Below, piece after piece: positions 1-8,824 of a stretch of 64,000 bases of DNA. The stretch's first letter is position 1, and the number at the start of each line of letters is the position of its first letter. The translations under genes were made by a program, and so were the position numbers. The notes under the pieces were generated by a model, which was given only the letters and a program-made list of their open reading frames with translations, searched no databases and had not been told where the DNA came from. Origin of the DNA: Amblyomma americanum (lineage: Eukaryota; Arthropoda; Arachnida; Ixodida; Ixodidae); contig NC_135498.1 of assembly GCF_052857255.1 (NCBI RefSeq), forward strand, positions 159,883,124-159,947,123. The letters are read 5' to 3'.

Positions 1-233
1 TCCAATTGTGTTTGCTAAAAAAAGTTTAAGAAAACCAACAGTCTTGATGTGATCAGGGCGCCTTTTCATTGTTAGATGATCATCAGTGACGGCCATTTCC
101 TGCAGGAGCGAACAATAATTTTTGACCCACACTTTCAAGACCTGATTCACTAGGGCCGACAGTGGCTGAAACCTGAGCACGCACATATATGTGGCTTGGT
201 GGACGGAGGCCAGTTCGCTGCGTGGCAAACGGG

Positions 234-785
234 GTTTAAGGGCCACAGAAAGGGTTGTTTGAGCTTGGCTTTAAAATGCTTGCGCTAAGTAGAGTACATG
301 ACACCGAGCGTCCATGCCGGGTACGAGATATCAAAAGCAAGATGGAAATTTACAATACATTTTTAAAACTTTCTGCTTTCGCACCTCGCGGCGACGAGCG
401 GTGCCCGGCTTTCGAACAAAACCTGGCGTACGACGTCACGTCGTGCAAATTACGTCATCAGCCGGGGGTTATCATTGGTTCACAGCGCCAAATTCTTTCG
501 ACGTCACGCGCTACCGCGGCCGCGGCCACTCCGCGCGCGTCACAGCCGGCGGAGGTAGGGAAGCGGCGGAGTGGGTGGCGCCGGCGGAGAAGCGCCGCTG
601 TTTTGGCGTGCGAGAGGAGAGGCAAAGGCGCAAAGACGCGGTAGCTCAAATTTTGTGTGCATATACCTCAGCTTTCACAAAACGCATTAAAATATTTCTT
701 GCTCGAGGATAATTATGAAACGGCGTCTTAAGTTTCCAGACATATCGCAACTTTATTGAGAGCGCCTTTCTGGGGCCCTTTAAAC
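234..785. mobile_element. MITE-like repeat, copy 1
   Basis: Non-coding, GC-rich 552-bp block bounded by imperfect terminal inverted repeats. The left end reads GTTTAAGGGCCACAGAAAGG and the reverse complement of the right end reads GTTTAAAGGGCCCCAGAAAG. The interior from about 590 to 785 (GAGAGGA, GACGCGGTAGCTCAAATTTT, TCAGCTTTCACAAAACGCAT) aligns with 4030-4186, so the two are members of one family. The open frames over 255-712 lie in both strands of GC-rich sequence, match no protein I know, and are treated as chance. No transposase is present, so any mobility would depend on an element elsewhere. Confidence 0.6.
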
Positions 786-1224
786 GGTGTCGACTGTGTC
801 TGTCACTGCGCAACAAGCCATCAAGTTCGCATCGTGCTTAATCATTAGTAAAAATCTCGTGGATGCCTGTTTGTTTGGACGAACAGGAGGTGGCGTTACA
901 TTTGCTTGTACAGCAATGGGCTCATAGCGGGCCGTTTGGCTCAAGTGTTTCTAAAAACCGCAGTTGCATTCAACAAAAGGTGCAAGGCTCAATGCGAAGT
1001 TGTAGTAAAACTGGATAGACTTCTACACAGTATTTTACAAGTGGAATCAAATTTCGTGTTGGTGTGCCAGATAGCATAACCGCTCTGTTATGTATAATAA
1101 GGAACGAATGGCACACTGATAACGGAATTTTGTTCTTTGCACAGGGCGCGCGAGGTGGCGAAGAAGAAAAGGATGTAGATTACGCTCAGGTAAGGTGGCT
1201 TCCGTTGTAGACATTACAGCATGC

Positions 1225-1304
1225 TGGGAGCAGAGACTGCTCCCAGTCTTTGAAATTAAACATTTAAGTTTAATTTCAAAGACTGGGAGCAGTCTCTGCT
1301 CCCA
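1225..1304. repeat. Perfect 37-bp inverted repeat (hairpin)
   Basis: Two 37-nt arms, 1225-1261 and 1268-1304, are exact reverse complements around a 6-nt loop (ATTTAA). The outer part of each arm is itself nearly palindromic (GGGAGCAGAGACTGCTCCC). The RNA would fold into an uninterrupted stem. It could be a very small foldback element, a recent inverted duplication, or a dsRNA or small-RNA source. A typical animal pre-miRNA has mismatches in the stem, so a canonical miRNA is less likely. Confidence 0.8.
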
Positions 1305-3337
1305 CTTCTTCCGCGTAATATCAGCGTATGTGACATGCTGCGTGACATGTTGGTGATGTCACAAGCTACAGTGTACAATTACCAACTTGCCCCGCAAGAC
1401 GTTCTTTTAAGCTTTATTTTCTCCGTCTCCGATCCGTCCCGTCTTTCTGCCTTGTGTTGTGTCTGTTTTTCGCGCCTGTAACCAAAGATCACAAGCTGCA
1501 GTTGATGGAATATTTTTTATATACTTAGCCAGCACATTTTGGTGTGCAGTGTTCATTTTCTGCATGTGTATTTCTTTTTCGTGTTGATATAGCGGTCTTA
1601 GAGCTCCGGTGTGCGTTCCTTTTTGCCTGTGTGTTCTGTTTTGGGGATATGGGTGCATTTTAATGGTCGTGCGTTTTCCTTATGCCCACGTACTCTCTAA
1701 TAATTCCCGTCAGGGCATTATGTAGATATGTAAGTAAATAAGTACATAAATACTTAAATAAGTCAATAAATATACCAACCACGAGCAGGGATAGGGCTCT
1801 AAGTCATCTTTTAGGCCTTAATGACGTGTAGACATTAGTTGCCCTTGAAACGGACTCTTCAGCTCCGTCCATTTTAGGCTGCTCCTAATGCCAGCCATAA
1901 TGTCGTTCTTGTTCTTCTCTTTTCTAGTAGAGGCAAAACTTTGCCGGCCATCAATTTCTTCTTGAAAAGGCGTGGACATGCGCAGTGTATAAAATGCTCG
2001 GTTTCGCCGTTATAGCCTGCAATTCCCCAGTTATGCTAAAAAGGAACTGTAATGTTTTGTCTCCCATATATTTTTTCGCGTAGCGCGTACTGCCACCGCT
2101 AGAGCTTAGCGCTATGGCGTGCCGCCATTGCACATGCGGAGATCTCCGTGAGGGTGATAGATGGCGCCACTTGCTGGTCAGCTGCGCGCATGCCTGCCTC
2201 ATCGACCAATCAGCGCGGGCGCACCCACACAAAAATGTCCTATGGCCGGCTATAGAATTTTGGCCCAAATAGCTATAGACCTTTGCTATTTTTGTCTATA
2301 CAGGCTGATATACTTTTCCATAGAGAGCATAAGACAGCTGTATGGTTCCAAAGCTATAGCTTTAGTGGCATAGATTTTTCAATAGCTGGCAATAGGCACT
2401 TCTGAGGGTGATTGTAGACGTTCATAGAAGGGCATAGACGGACATAGCTTTTTCCACAGACGCCCATAGGACTTTTTTGTATGGGCAGTGGCGGTAAGCG
2501 GTGGCGGTACGTCCCATGCTATAGGCATGTAATAAAATTGCCTGAAAGTTTGCACTGGTCCCTTCAACCACGTGTCGTGTGTGTATCTTTACATGTTTGC
2601 GCATTTTGTTGCTTATAGAATGCCATCGAAAGCAATATTTTTGTTTTCACCGTCAAGGCGGCCGATTGTGTTTTTAGTGAATACCCCGCTGATTCGTTAT
2701 CATTCAAAGTGCACTTTCGCAGGTATTTACCACAACCCAGACGGATGTCGACATTACCGAGTGGACCATGACGTTCGCAGGTGGCATCGACAATATCACA
2801 GATGGCGCTGACGACGATGTAAAAGCATAAATCGGGAGCATGCTATACGCGTGAACTTTCCCTGGTCTTACAGCTGCATTCGATCGCTTTCGTTATGCTG
2901 TGCTTGGTTCACGTTTTTTTTTCTCCATGTTAGTAGCCATCTTGACGACGGCGACGCTGTTTAGTCATTATGTATTTGCAGTGAACCCGTCCTATCATTC
3001 TGTAAGCTGTGTGAGCCACTCACCACATGCAGGGTCGCTTTGGACGCTGCATCGAAGAGTGCATTCTTCATAAGCCACTTAACCCCGCCTGCTCCCTTAT
3101 CCCAGCTAAACATCGTGCGAACTCTCTCTGCATTATGATCGACAGATCTGGGGGACGCTTCTTTAGTATCGCGGTCCCATCAACACGTGCAATCCGGCTG
3201 TCACTTAAAGGCCTACTTAACCAAAAATTTGTAAACTGCAAAAAGATGTTTGTTCAGAGTGCACCCGTGCAGTACGATAGCCACAAAACATTCAGTTCCA
3301 GAGACACTCAAAAAGCAGAGTTTTCAATATCCACACT
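1305..3337. other. Unassigned non-coding stretch
   Basis: No gene recognised. It contains a degenerate AAGTAAAT/AATA-rich simple tract at about 1730-1775. Between about 2265 and 2480 there is an unusual density of CTATAG/CATAGA-type words (for example GCTATAG, CATAGACG). The 60-136-codon frames here have no recognisable domains. The stretch 786-1224 likewise holds nothing I can name. Confidence 0.4.
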
Positions 3338-3651
3338 AATAATAATAATAATTGGTTTTTGGGGAAAGGAAATGGCGCAGTATGTCTCATATATCTTTGG
3401 ACACCTGAACCGCGCCGTAAGGGAAGGGATAAGTTAGGGAGTGAAAGAAGAAAGGGAGCAGGAGGTGCTGTAGTGGAGGCCTCCGGAATAATTTCGACCA
3501 CCTGGGGATCTTTAACGTGCACTGACATCGCACAGCACACGGGCGCCTTAACGTTTTTCCTCCATAAAAACGCAGCCGCCGCGGTCGGGTTCGAACCCGG
3601 GAACTGCGGATCAGTAGTCGAGCGCCCTAACCGCTGAGCCACCGCGGCGGG
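3338..3651 (-). mobile_element. tRNA-derived SINE (family SINE-A), full copy with TSD
   Basis: Read on the minus strand, the element starts CCCGCCGCGGTGGCTCAGCG. It has an A box (TGGCTCAGCGGTT) and a perfect B box (GGTTCGAACCC), so the head is an internal RNA polymerase III promoter of tRNA type. A body follows (GTGCACGTTAAAGATCCCCA, GGTGGTCGAAATTATTCCGG) and a short (ATT)n tail at 3338-3354. The 10-bp direct repeat TATCCACACT lies at 3328-3337 and 3652-3661, which fixes both boundaries and shows LINE-type target-primed insertion. Related pieces lie at 19297-19612, 48645-48838 and 51481-51601. The long minus frame across it is not a gene. Confidence 0.93.
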
Positions 3652-3703
3652 TATCCACACTGGAAAAACGGTCGCCGTTACCATCCGCCTGGAGTGACGC
3701 TTC

Positions 3704-4186
3704 TTTAAAGGGGCTCTGAAACAATTTCCAAGGAGTGCACATAAACTTACCCAATTACTGCATTGTGTTGTCAAGAGCACTTGAGCCAATAATACGCTTC
3801 TACACGCAGCAGAGAGCTCTCAATCACGCCCGAAAGTTGGCGAGTCCTTTCGGCGACTTCATGCTCGCTCCTGCGTATACCGGTTGAGAGATGGATATTG
3901 GTTACATTCTTTAAGACATCAGGCAGCTGCCACGGTCGCGGCAAGTAAGCCGCGTAGCTCTGGCAACTTAGGAAGCTCCGCCCCCGAGCGGCAGAGCGCT
4001 GACCTTGCTGCGTGCAAAAAGGGACGAGAGGAGAGGAAAAGGGGCGAAGACGCTGAAGTTCAAATTTTGACTACAAGATAGCTCAGCTTCTACAATGCGC
4101 ATTAAAAATTCTTGCTGGACAATATTCGTGAATCAGCAAGCTTTTATATCCGAGTCATAACGCAATTTCATTAGAGCCCCTTTAAA
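3704..4186. mobile_element. MITE-like repeat, copy 2
   Basis: A 483-bp non-coding element with terminal inverted repeats. The left end is TTTAAAGGGGCTCTGAAACA and the reverse complement of the right end is TTTAAAGGGGCTCTAATGAA. Its right half aligns with copy 1 (590-785): the GAGAGGA block, the CTCAAATTTT-type block and the TGCGCATTAAAA block occur in the same order. No transposase is encoded. The ends contain TTTAAA, but I could not define a target duplication with certainty. Confidence 0.65.
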
Positions 4187-4585
4187 ACACAGTTCGGACA
4201 TTCCCGGGGTGCCCGGAGCGAATGCTCTATGCGCTCATGCAAAGCGCGTGCAAAGCATGATTTTTCAATATATCATGGTTATATATGAAAGAGCACGTAT
4301 GAAACTAGATAAAACGCCTCCAAAATAGAATGAAACATTCGAGAAAAAGTTTTAACCGTGTTTTATTTGCTTTGGTAGACCAGAAAAACTACTCGCGCAG
4401 CCTAAGCGAAGACTATCGTGCCGTGGGGCTAGTGAGCGTTGTTCACTTGGCAGTATTCGATTACAACTTGTGCAAATTTCAGACATTGCGAAGGAAAGAA
4501 GCATAGTCAAATGCCGGCCAAGTGGCAACACTGTCTTTAATATCAAGTTGACATTTTTTAGCGCGCACGCTTCCCAGCACCACAT

Positions 4586-4783
4586 CTACGCTCTGCTGTG
4601 CTTGCAGTATGGTTTCTGTCTCGGTAAAAAAAAGGCCGCCACCGTCTGGAAGACGTTGAAGTAACGAGCGTTAGCTTTATTGGCCATGCGTAAAACGTAA
4701 GTCTTTCCGCATCCAGCGGGGCCAGTAAGAAAACCGTCAGCACTTCGGATAAGTAACGCAACTTTTCCACCTAGCGGAGCCAT
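4586..4783 (-). pseudogene. P-loop (Walker A) reading-frame relic
   Basis: A 65-codon minus-strand frame contains FLTGPAGCGKTYVLRMAN, a good Walker A motif (GxxGCGKT). The context resembles a PIF1-type helicase N-terminal motif, as found in Helitron-like elements and in cellular PIF1. Downstream on the same strand the frame is lost to stops (a frame reading LDIKDSVATWPAFDYASFLR continues to about 4485). No Walker B, Helitron Rep domain or CTRR end was seen. It may be an old helicase relic or chance. The flanks 4190-4585 and 4784-4967 hold nothing else I can name. Confidence 0.25.
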
Positions 4784-4967
4784 CGACGCCTAGCGCCATC
4801 TATCAGAGAAATTACGATGTACGTCTACCAGTTGTCGAGTTAGACCCCTTCAAGATACGTCCCAAACGGAATTTTCTTCGTTTGGGGAGTCAAGGTGGGC
4901 CTAGAATTCGGCTTGCGGTGCGATTTGCTAATCATTCAATTAGTAATTATATGTATACATTGTTCCA

Positions 4968-5465
4968 TCATCATCATCAATCATCAGCCTGACTACACCC
5001 ATTGCAGGGCAAAGGCCTCTCCCATGTCTTCAATTAAACCTGTCCTTTCCCAGCTGCGCCCACCCTACGCCTGCAAACTTCCTAATCTCATCCGCCCCCT
5101 TAACCTTCTACCGCCCACTGCTACGCTTGGCTTCTCATGGAATCCACTCCGTTATCCTTGAGGAGCAGAGGTTATCTTGCCTTCGCAGTACATGCCCTGC
5201 CCAAGCCCATTTCTTCCTCTTGATGTCGACTAGGATGTCATTAACTCGCGTTTGTTCCATCACCCACTCTGCCCGCTTCCGGTCTCTTAACGTTACACCT
5301 ACCATTTTTCTCTCCATAGCTCGCTGTGCTGTCCTTAAGCTGAACCCTTTTCGTTAGCCTCCACGTTTCTTCCCCGTAGTTGAGTACCAGTAAGATGCAG
5401 CTGTTGTACACTTTTCTCTTCAGGGATATTCGTAACCTACTATTCATTGTCTCACAGAACAAGGT
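4968..5465 (-). pseudogene. RTE-clade LINE, 3' end of ORF (degenerate)
   Basis: On the minus strand two frames join by frameshift into the C-terminal tail typical of RTE/BovB-like reverse transcriptase ORFs. The first contains NSCILLVLNYGEETWRLTKR and the second contains MERKMVGVTLRDRKRAEW followed by WAWAGHVLRR. The element ends at 4968 in a short trinucleotide run (GATGATGATGATG on the minus strand), which is how many RTE elements end. The reverse transcriptase core is absent, so this is a 5'-truncated, dead copy. Related fragments lie at 50905-51128 (minus) and 51138-52060 (plus). Confidence 0.85.
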
Positions 5466-5652
5466 TTACCTGTTATTTATTTGTAATTTTATTTCTATAC
5501 CACAACACATAGGGTTGTACTTGCCTACCAAATTCGGTACACTACTGTCGCCGGGTGGGTGCCCCTCGTTGTCGGAGTACATATAACGGAACGAATGTAC
5601 ACACTGTAGATGGCGCTATAAATCTCAATGCGAGATGTGCTGTTTTCCAGTT

Positions 5653-5789
5653 GCTGCCACAGATGGCGCTGTGATCTCATGGTTATAGCAAGCCCACGAA
5701 ATCTCGAAACGTGATGAGTAGCTGCCACAGACGGCGCTGTGATCTCACGATGGTAGCAGACCCCACGAAATCTCGAAACGTGATGAGTA
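5653..5789. repeat. 68-bp tandem duplication
   Basis: Two adjacent copies, 5653-5720 and 5721-5789, both start GCTGCCACAGAYGGCGCTGT and end ACGAAATCTCGAAACGTGAT followed by GAGTA. A related partial piece (GATGGCGCTATAAATCTCAA) lies just upstream at about 5610. There is no coding function. Confidence 0.85.
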
Positions 5790-5841
5790 AGAACTAACGC
5801 TTTTAAAAACATATAAACATATACTCTCCTGCCTTGTCCTT

Positions 5842-6063
5842 TGTTGTATCGCGGCCCGAAGGAAAAGGGCGCGGAAATAAGAGAAGACACCGGGCAGGGA
5901 GCCCAACCTCCGATGACGGCGAACAAAACCAAAGAGAGCGTTTATTTGAGGTAAGTGGCTTATATACCCTCCGCCAGGGGGGCACACAATGTTATTTGCA
6001 CAGGATGAGTTCAACAGGCTGCCAACATGCAACACGGAAAAAGCTATACCTGAGAACACCACA
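5842..6063 (-). mobile_element. Solo LTR of an LTR retrotransposon with 5-bp TSD
   Basis: Read on the minus strand the 222-bp element begins TGTGGTGTTCTCAGG and ends CGATACAACA, the canonical TG...CA limits. It carries a TATA box (GGGTATATAAGCC) and, about 20 bp further on, a polyadenylation signal (AATAAA, complement of 5941-5946), the usual promoter and poly(A) layout of a short Gypsy-type LTR. The direct repeat TCCTT at 5837-5841 and 6064-6068 is an exact 5-bp target duplication. No internal region is attached on either side, so this is a solo LTR left by recombination between two LTRs. Minus frames across it are not genes. Confidence 0.85.
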
Positions 6064-6225
6064 TCCTTCCCCCTCTCTTTTTGCTCAACCAAAGAAAGCT
6101 ATTTCTGCCTGTGCATGAAAAATAGGAGCAGGAGTAGTGAACGTCGGGCAAATCAGTAAAAACAACTTCATGTCACAAAAGGAAGCTAAGTAAAGGAATG
6201 AACCACAAGCAAAATTTTGTAAGAG

Positions 6226-6226
<1 letters not shown>

Positions 6227-6302
<76 letters not shown>
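6227..6302. repeat. (TA)n microsatellite
   Basis: An uninterrupted run of about 38 TA dinucleotides. Confidence 0.98.
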
Positions 6303-6305
<3 letters not shown>

Positions 6306-6379
6306 CGTTGCAAAATACATACTGGTTACAGATGAACAAATACTTATGCACTGCGTTCATTGCTGTAATTACCGAGAAC

Positions 6380-7318
6380 TAGTTAGAGCCTGTTTACTGC
6401 AGGGACAAAAAGATTTGCAGTAAGAAATTTGGCGTTTTCAGTTTTCACACGTGAGGCCACGCGGGATTTACGGCACGACCTGAGAGTCTTCTCGGCAGCA
6501 GATAAACTCTGTGCACGCAGGCATTTTTGAGCATCAGGCACAGCTGCAGATGCAATAAGGGCGTGCATGCTTATCATTTTCAAACGAAGCAATAAACCTC
6601 TCCCTGTTGTAAACAACGTTACGTACAAGGGGCCTGGCCCAATGGGCAATACCATCCACTTTCGCTTCTGAACCAGTTTTGCTTGTGACGAGCGCTACGT
6701 CTCCCGATCCCGAGAGATGCCTTGCTACGCGTCGCCGCCCTTTTCCTCCCGATCATAGCCCCCTTCATAGGCGGCATGCTTTGCACATCCGACCAGGAAC
6801 ACGTGCTATGATGACGTAGGCTGAGAAAGGTGTATTGACAACTTGAAAAATTTAAATTCCGGTCCGGCACACAAAACAAGTTGGAGCGAGGAAGATGCGT
6901 TAGTTGTCCTCCATTATCTTCTTTTTTTTTTGAAAAAGGGGAATTCACTGTAAACCTGAGCTCCACATAGTAACCAGCTTTCCAGATCGAGTGCAATGGG
7001 CCGTAGCCGAAAGGGCACATTAGTACTTTCCGAATTCCTCGCATTCGCGCTGCAACCGCACCCTTTCTCTGAACTGAGCTAGAAATGGAGATCGCGAGGT
7101 GCGAGGTGCCAGTGGGCCTACATTTGTGTAATATATATGAGCGAGAGACCACTGCTGGTAAGGAAATGGACAGTCGGTGGAAATTTTGGATTCGCTGCAA
7201 AGCTCTTTCAGTTACTGTATCGCGTCCTTCCGACCACATAATTCTCACAGGGCATCTCTCGCCTTCCTTTTCAAAATAGTATATGTTTCAATTTCATACT
7301 GAATGAAGGGGGAAAAAA
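6380..7318. other. Unassigned stretch, possibly a LINE 3' UTR
   Basis: It lies downstream (minus strand) of the LINE-C ORF2 tail at 7319-7558 and could include its 3' UTR. A 209-codon minus-strand frame covers 6619-7248 but has low-complexity composition and no recognisable domain. I do not call it a gene. Confidence 0.3.
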
Positions 7319-7558
7319 TCAGAATGGGAGTCGCTGCGTTGATTGAAGGAAATTTTTCACAGCAGAGCACACACTCCTGTCGCTTCGTCCAAGTATAGAA
7401 GCGCCATTGGAAAGAACAACCACAGAGGACACAGGCACACCCGGTTGATGAAACGGAATTTGCAAAAGACGCTTCCTCAAATGAGAGAAGCGGCGGCAGA
7501 ACAGCAAGAAGTGATCTGTTGTCTCAGGGTCGGCACAAAAGGGGCACAATGGCAGGGC
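7319..7558 (-). pseudogene. LINE (family C) ORF2 C-terminus
   Basis: The minus-strand frame reads KALPLCPFCADPETTDHF then LLFCRRFSHLRKRLLQIPF and ends in a stop at 7319. The pattern CPFC...TTDHFLLFC is the zinc-binding C-terminal module found downstream of RNase H in arthropod non-LTR ORF2 proteins. Everything N-terminal to it is cut off exactly where LINE A1 begins (about 7551-7558), so A1 appears to have inserted here. A minus-strand zinc-knuckle gag remnant at 16350-16742, on the far side of A1 and A2, may belong to the same element. Confidence 0.7.
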
Positions 7559-7640
7559 TTTGTTTCAAGTTCCTGTCCCGTCCCCTCGTTGGACTCCGTG
7601 GTGGGCGGCTGGCACCATGACCGAATAACTGCATTTTTTT

Positions 7641-8792
7641 ATGGCTACCTCATTTCTTTCAAATGATCGTCCTCTGAAAAGAGGGCGGACCGATGTGACC
7701 TCACAATTTTTCGACAAAAAGAAAACAACTTTCCCAAAGTACCATATTGTGCACAGTGAACGAAAAGAAAAGCCAGCTAGACTAATATCCCCATTCATAG
7801 TTTCAAAAGCTCTCACTGATTCATTAGGTCCGAAGTACAAAACTTGCTAGTGGAGACCTCCTGCTAGAACTTGTTGACATCACTCAAATCTCGAAACTGG
7901 CAGACATCGAAACTTTCGGTGACATCCCTGTGTCTGCAACACCCCATACATCGCTAAACACTGTACGTGGTGTCATCTCCGACAACGACTTTTTGCACCT
8001 GACAGAAGAGGAAATGCTGGAAGGACTGTCCGAACAGAATGTAACCAATGTATATAGAATAAAAATACGCAAAGAAAACAAAGAAATTCCAACGATACAC
8101 CTGGTACTGACATTTGCTTACTGCACCCTGCCCGAATCAATCCGACCATAACCCCAGACGATGCTTCAAATGCCAAAGGTATGGCCACGGCTCCCAAAGC
8201 TGTCGCGGCCGCGATACATGTGCCAAATGTGCCTCCAATGATCATAAATCCGAAGACTGCGATGCTGCACCACGCTGCGCAAACTGCGAAGGCGACCACG
8301 CCGCTTATTCAAGATCGTGTCCTGCGTGAAAAAAAAGAAAAGGAAATTGTCAAGACCAAAGAGAATGTTACATTTAAAGAGGCAAGGCAGCGTTACGCAA
8401 TGACCCGAAGCTCATTTTCTTTCACCGCACATACAAACTTCGCCGATGTGGTGCGTGGGCGCGGCGCACCACAGCGGCCTTCGGCACCTGCCCAGCTCAC
8501 ACTAAGTGAGGTTGAGGCAGAGCCATCCGTGCCCCTGGCAGATGCAGCGAGAGCTGCTATGCCACCCCCACAAACGGGCCCGTCGACCTCCAAGTCGGCA
8601 GCCCGCAAGGCTTCTCCCGTTCGGGAGAAGTCCACCACCCCCCTGCCCGTGGGTTCCCCTCGGGACTCAAGCGCCTCCACTGAGGCGATGGATACAACTC
8701 AGACCTCGTCTCGCCAGCAACGACGGCGGGGCTCCCTTGATCGAAAAAAAGAAAAAATCACGATAACCGGCCCTCAACAAGGAGGGACCTGA
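7641..8792 (+). pseudogene. LINE A1 ORF1 (gag-like, CCHC)
   Basis: It starts at the ATG at 7641 (MATSFLSNDRPLKRGRTDV). One frameshift near 7843 and a ~35-nt deletion near 8145 (just before the zinc knuckles) separate the N-terminal domain from the knuckles at about 8155-8327. These read CFKCQRYGHGSQSC, CAKCASNDHKSEDC and CANCEGDHAAYSRSC. A further frameshift near 8327 shifts the Pro/Ser-rich tail (ending at 8792) into another frame. The protein would be an RNA-binding ribonucleoprotein component of the retrotransposon. ORF2 begins about 30 bp downstream, as in A6 and A7. Confidence 0.9.
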
Positions 8793-8824
8793 GATTCTGA
8801 ATACATGCCGTAAAAAAATATGTA

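Noticed and set aside
255..712. Overlapping 129- and 132-codon frames on the plus strand
   Set aside because: GC-rich MITE sequence with open frames in several phases and on both strands; no domain.
2265..2480. Regularly spaced CTATAG / CATAGA words
   Set aside because: Enrichment is visible but the spacing is irregular and no unit can be defined.
3540..3651. tRNA gene
   Set aside because: The A and B boxes belong to the SINE head; no complete cloverleaf with an acceptor stem.
3292..3789. 165-codon minus-strand frame
   Set aside because: It spans the SINE and its unrelated flanks; the frame exists only by chance.
5525..6092. 135- and 115-codon minus-strand frames
   Set aside because: They run across the tandem duplication and the solo LTR.
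6619..7248. 209-codon minus-strand frame
   Set aside because: No recognisable motif; probably LINE 3' UTR or random sequence. Kept only as unassigned.
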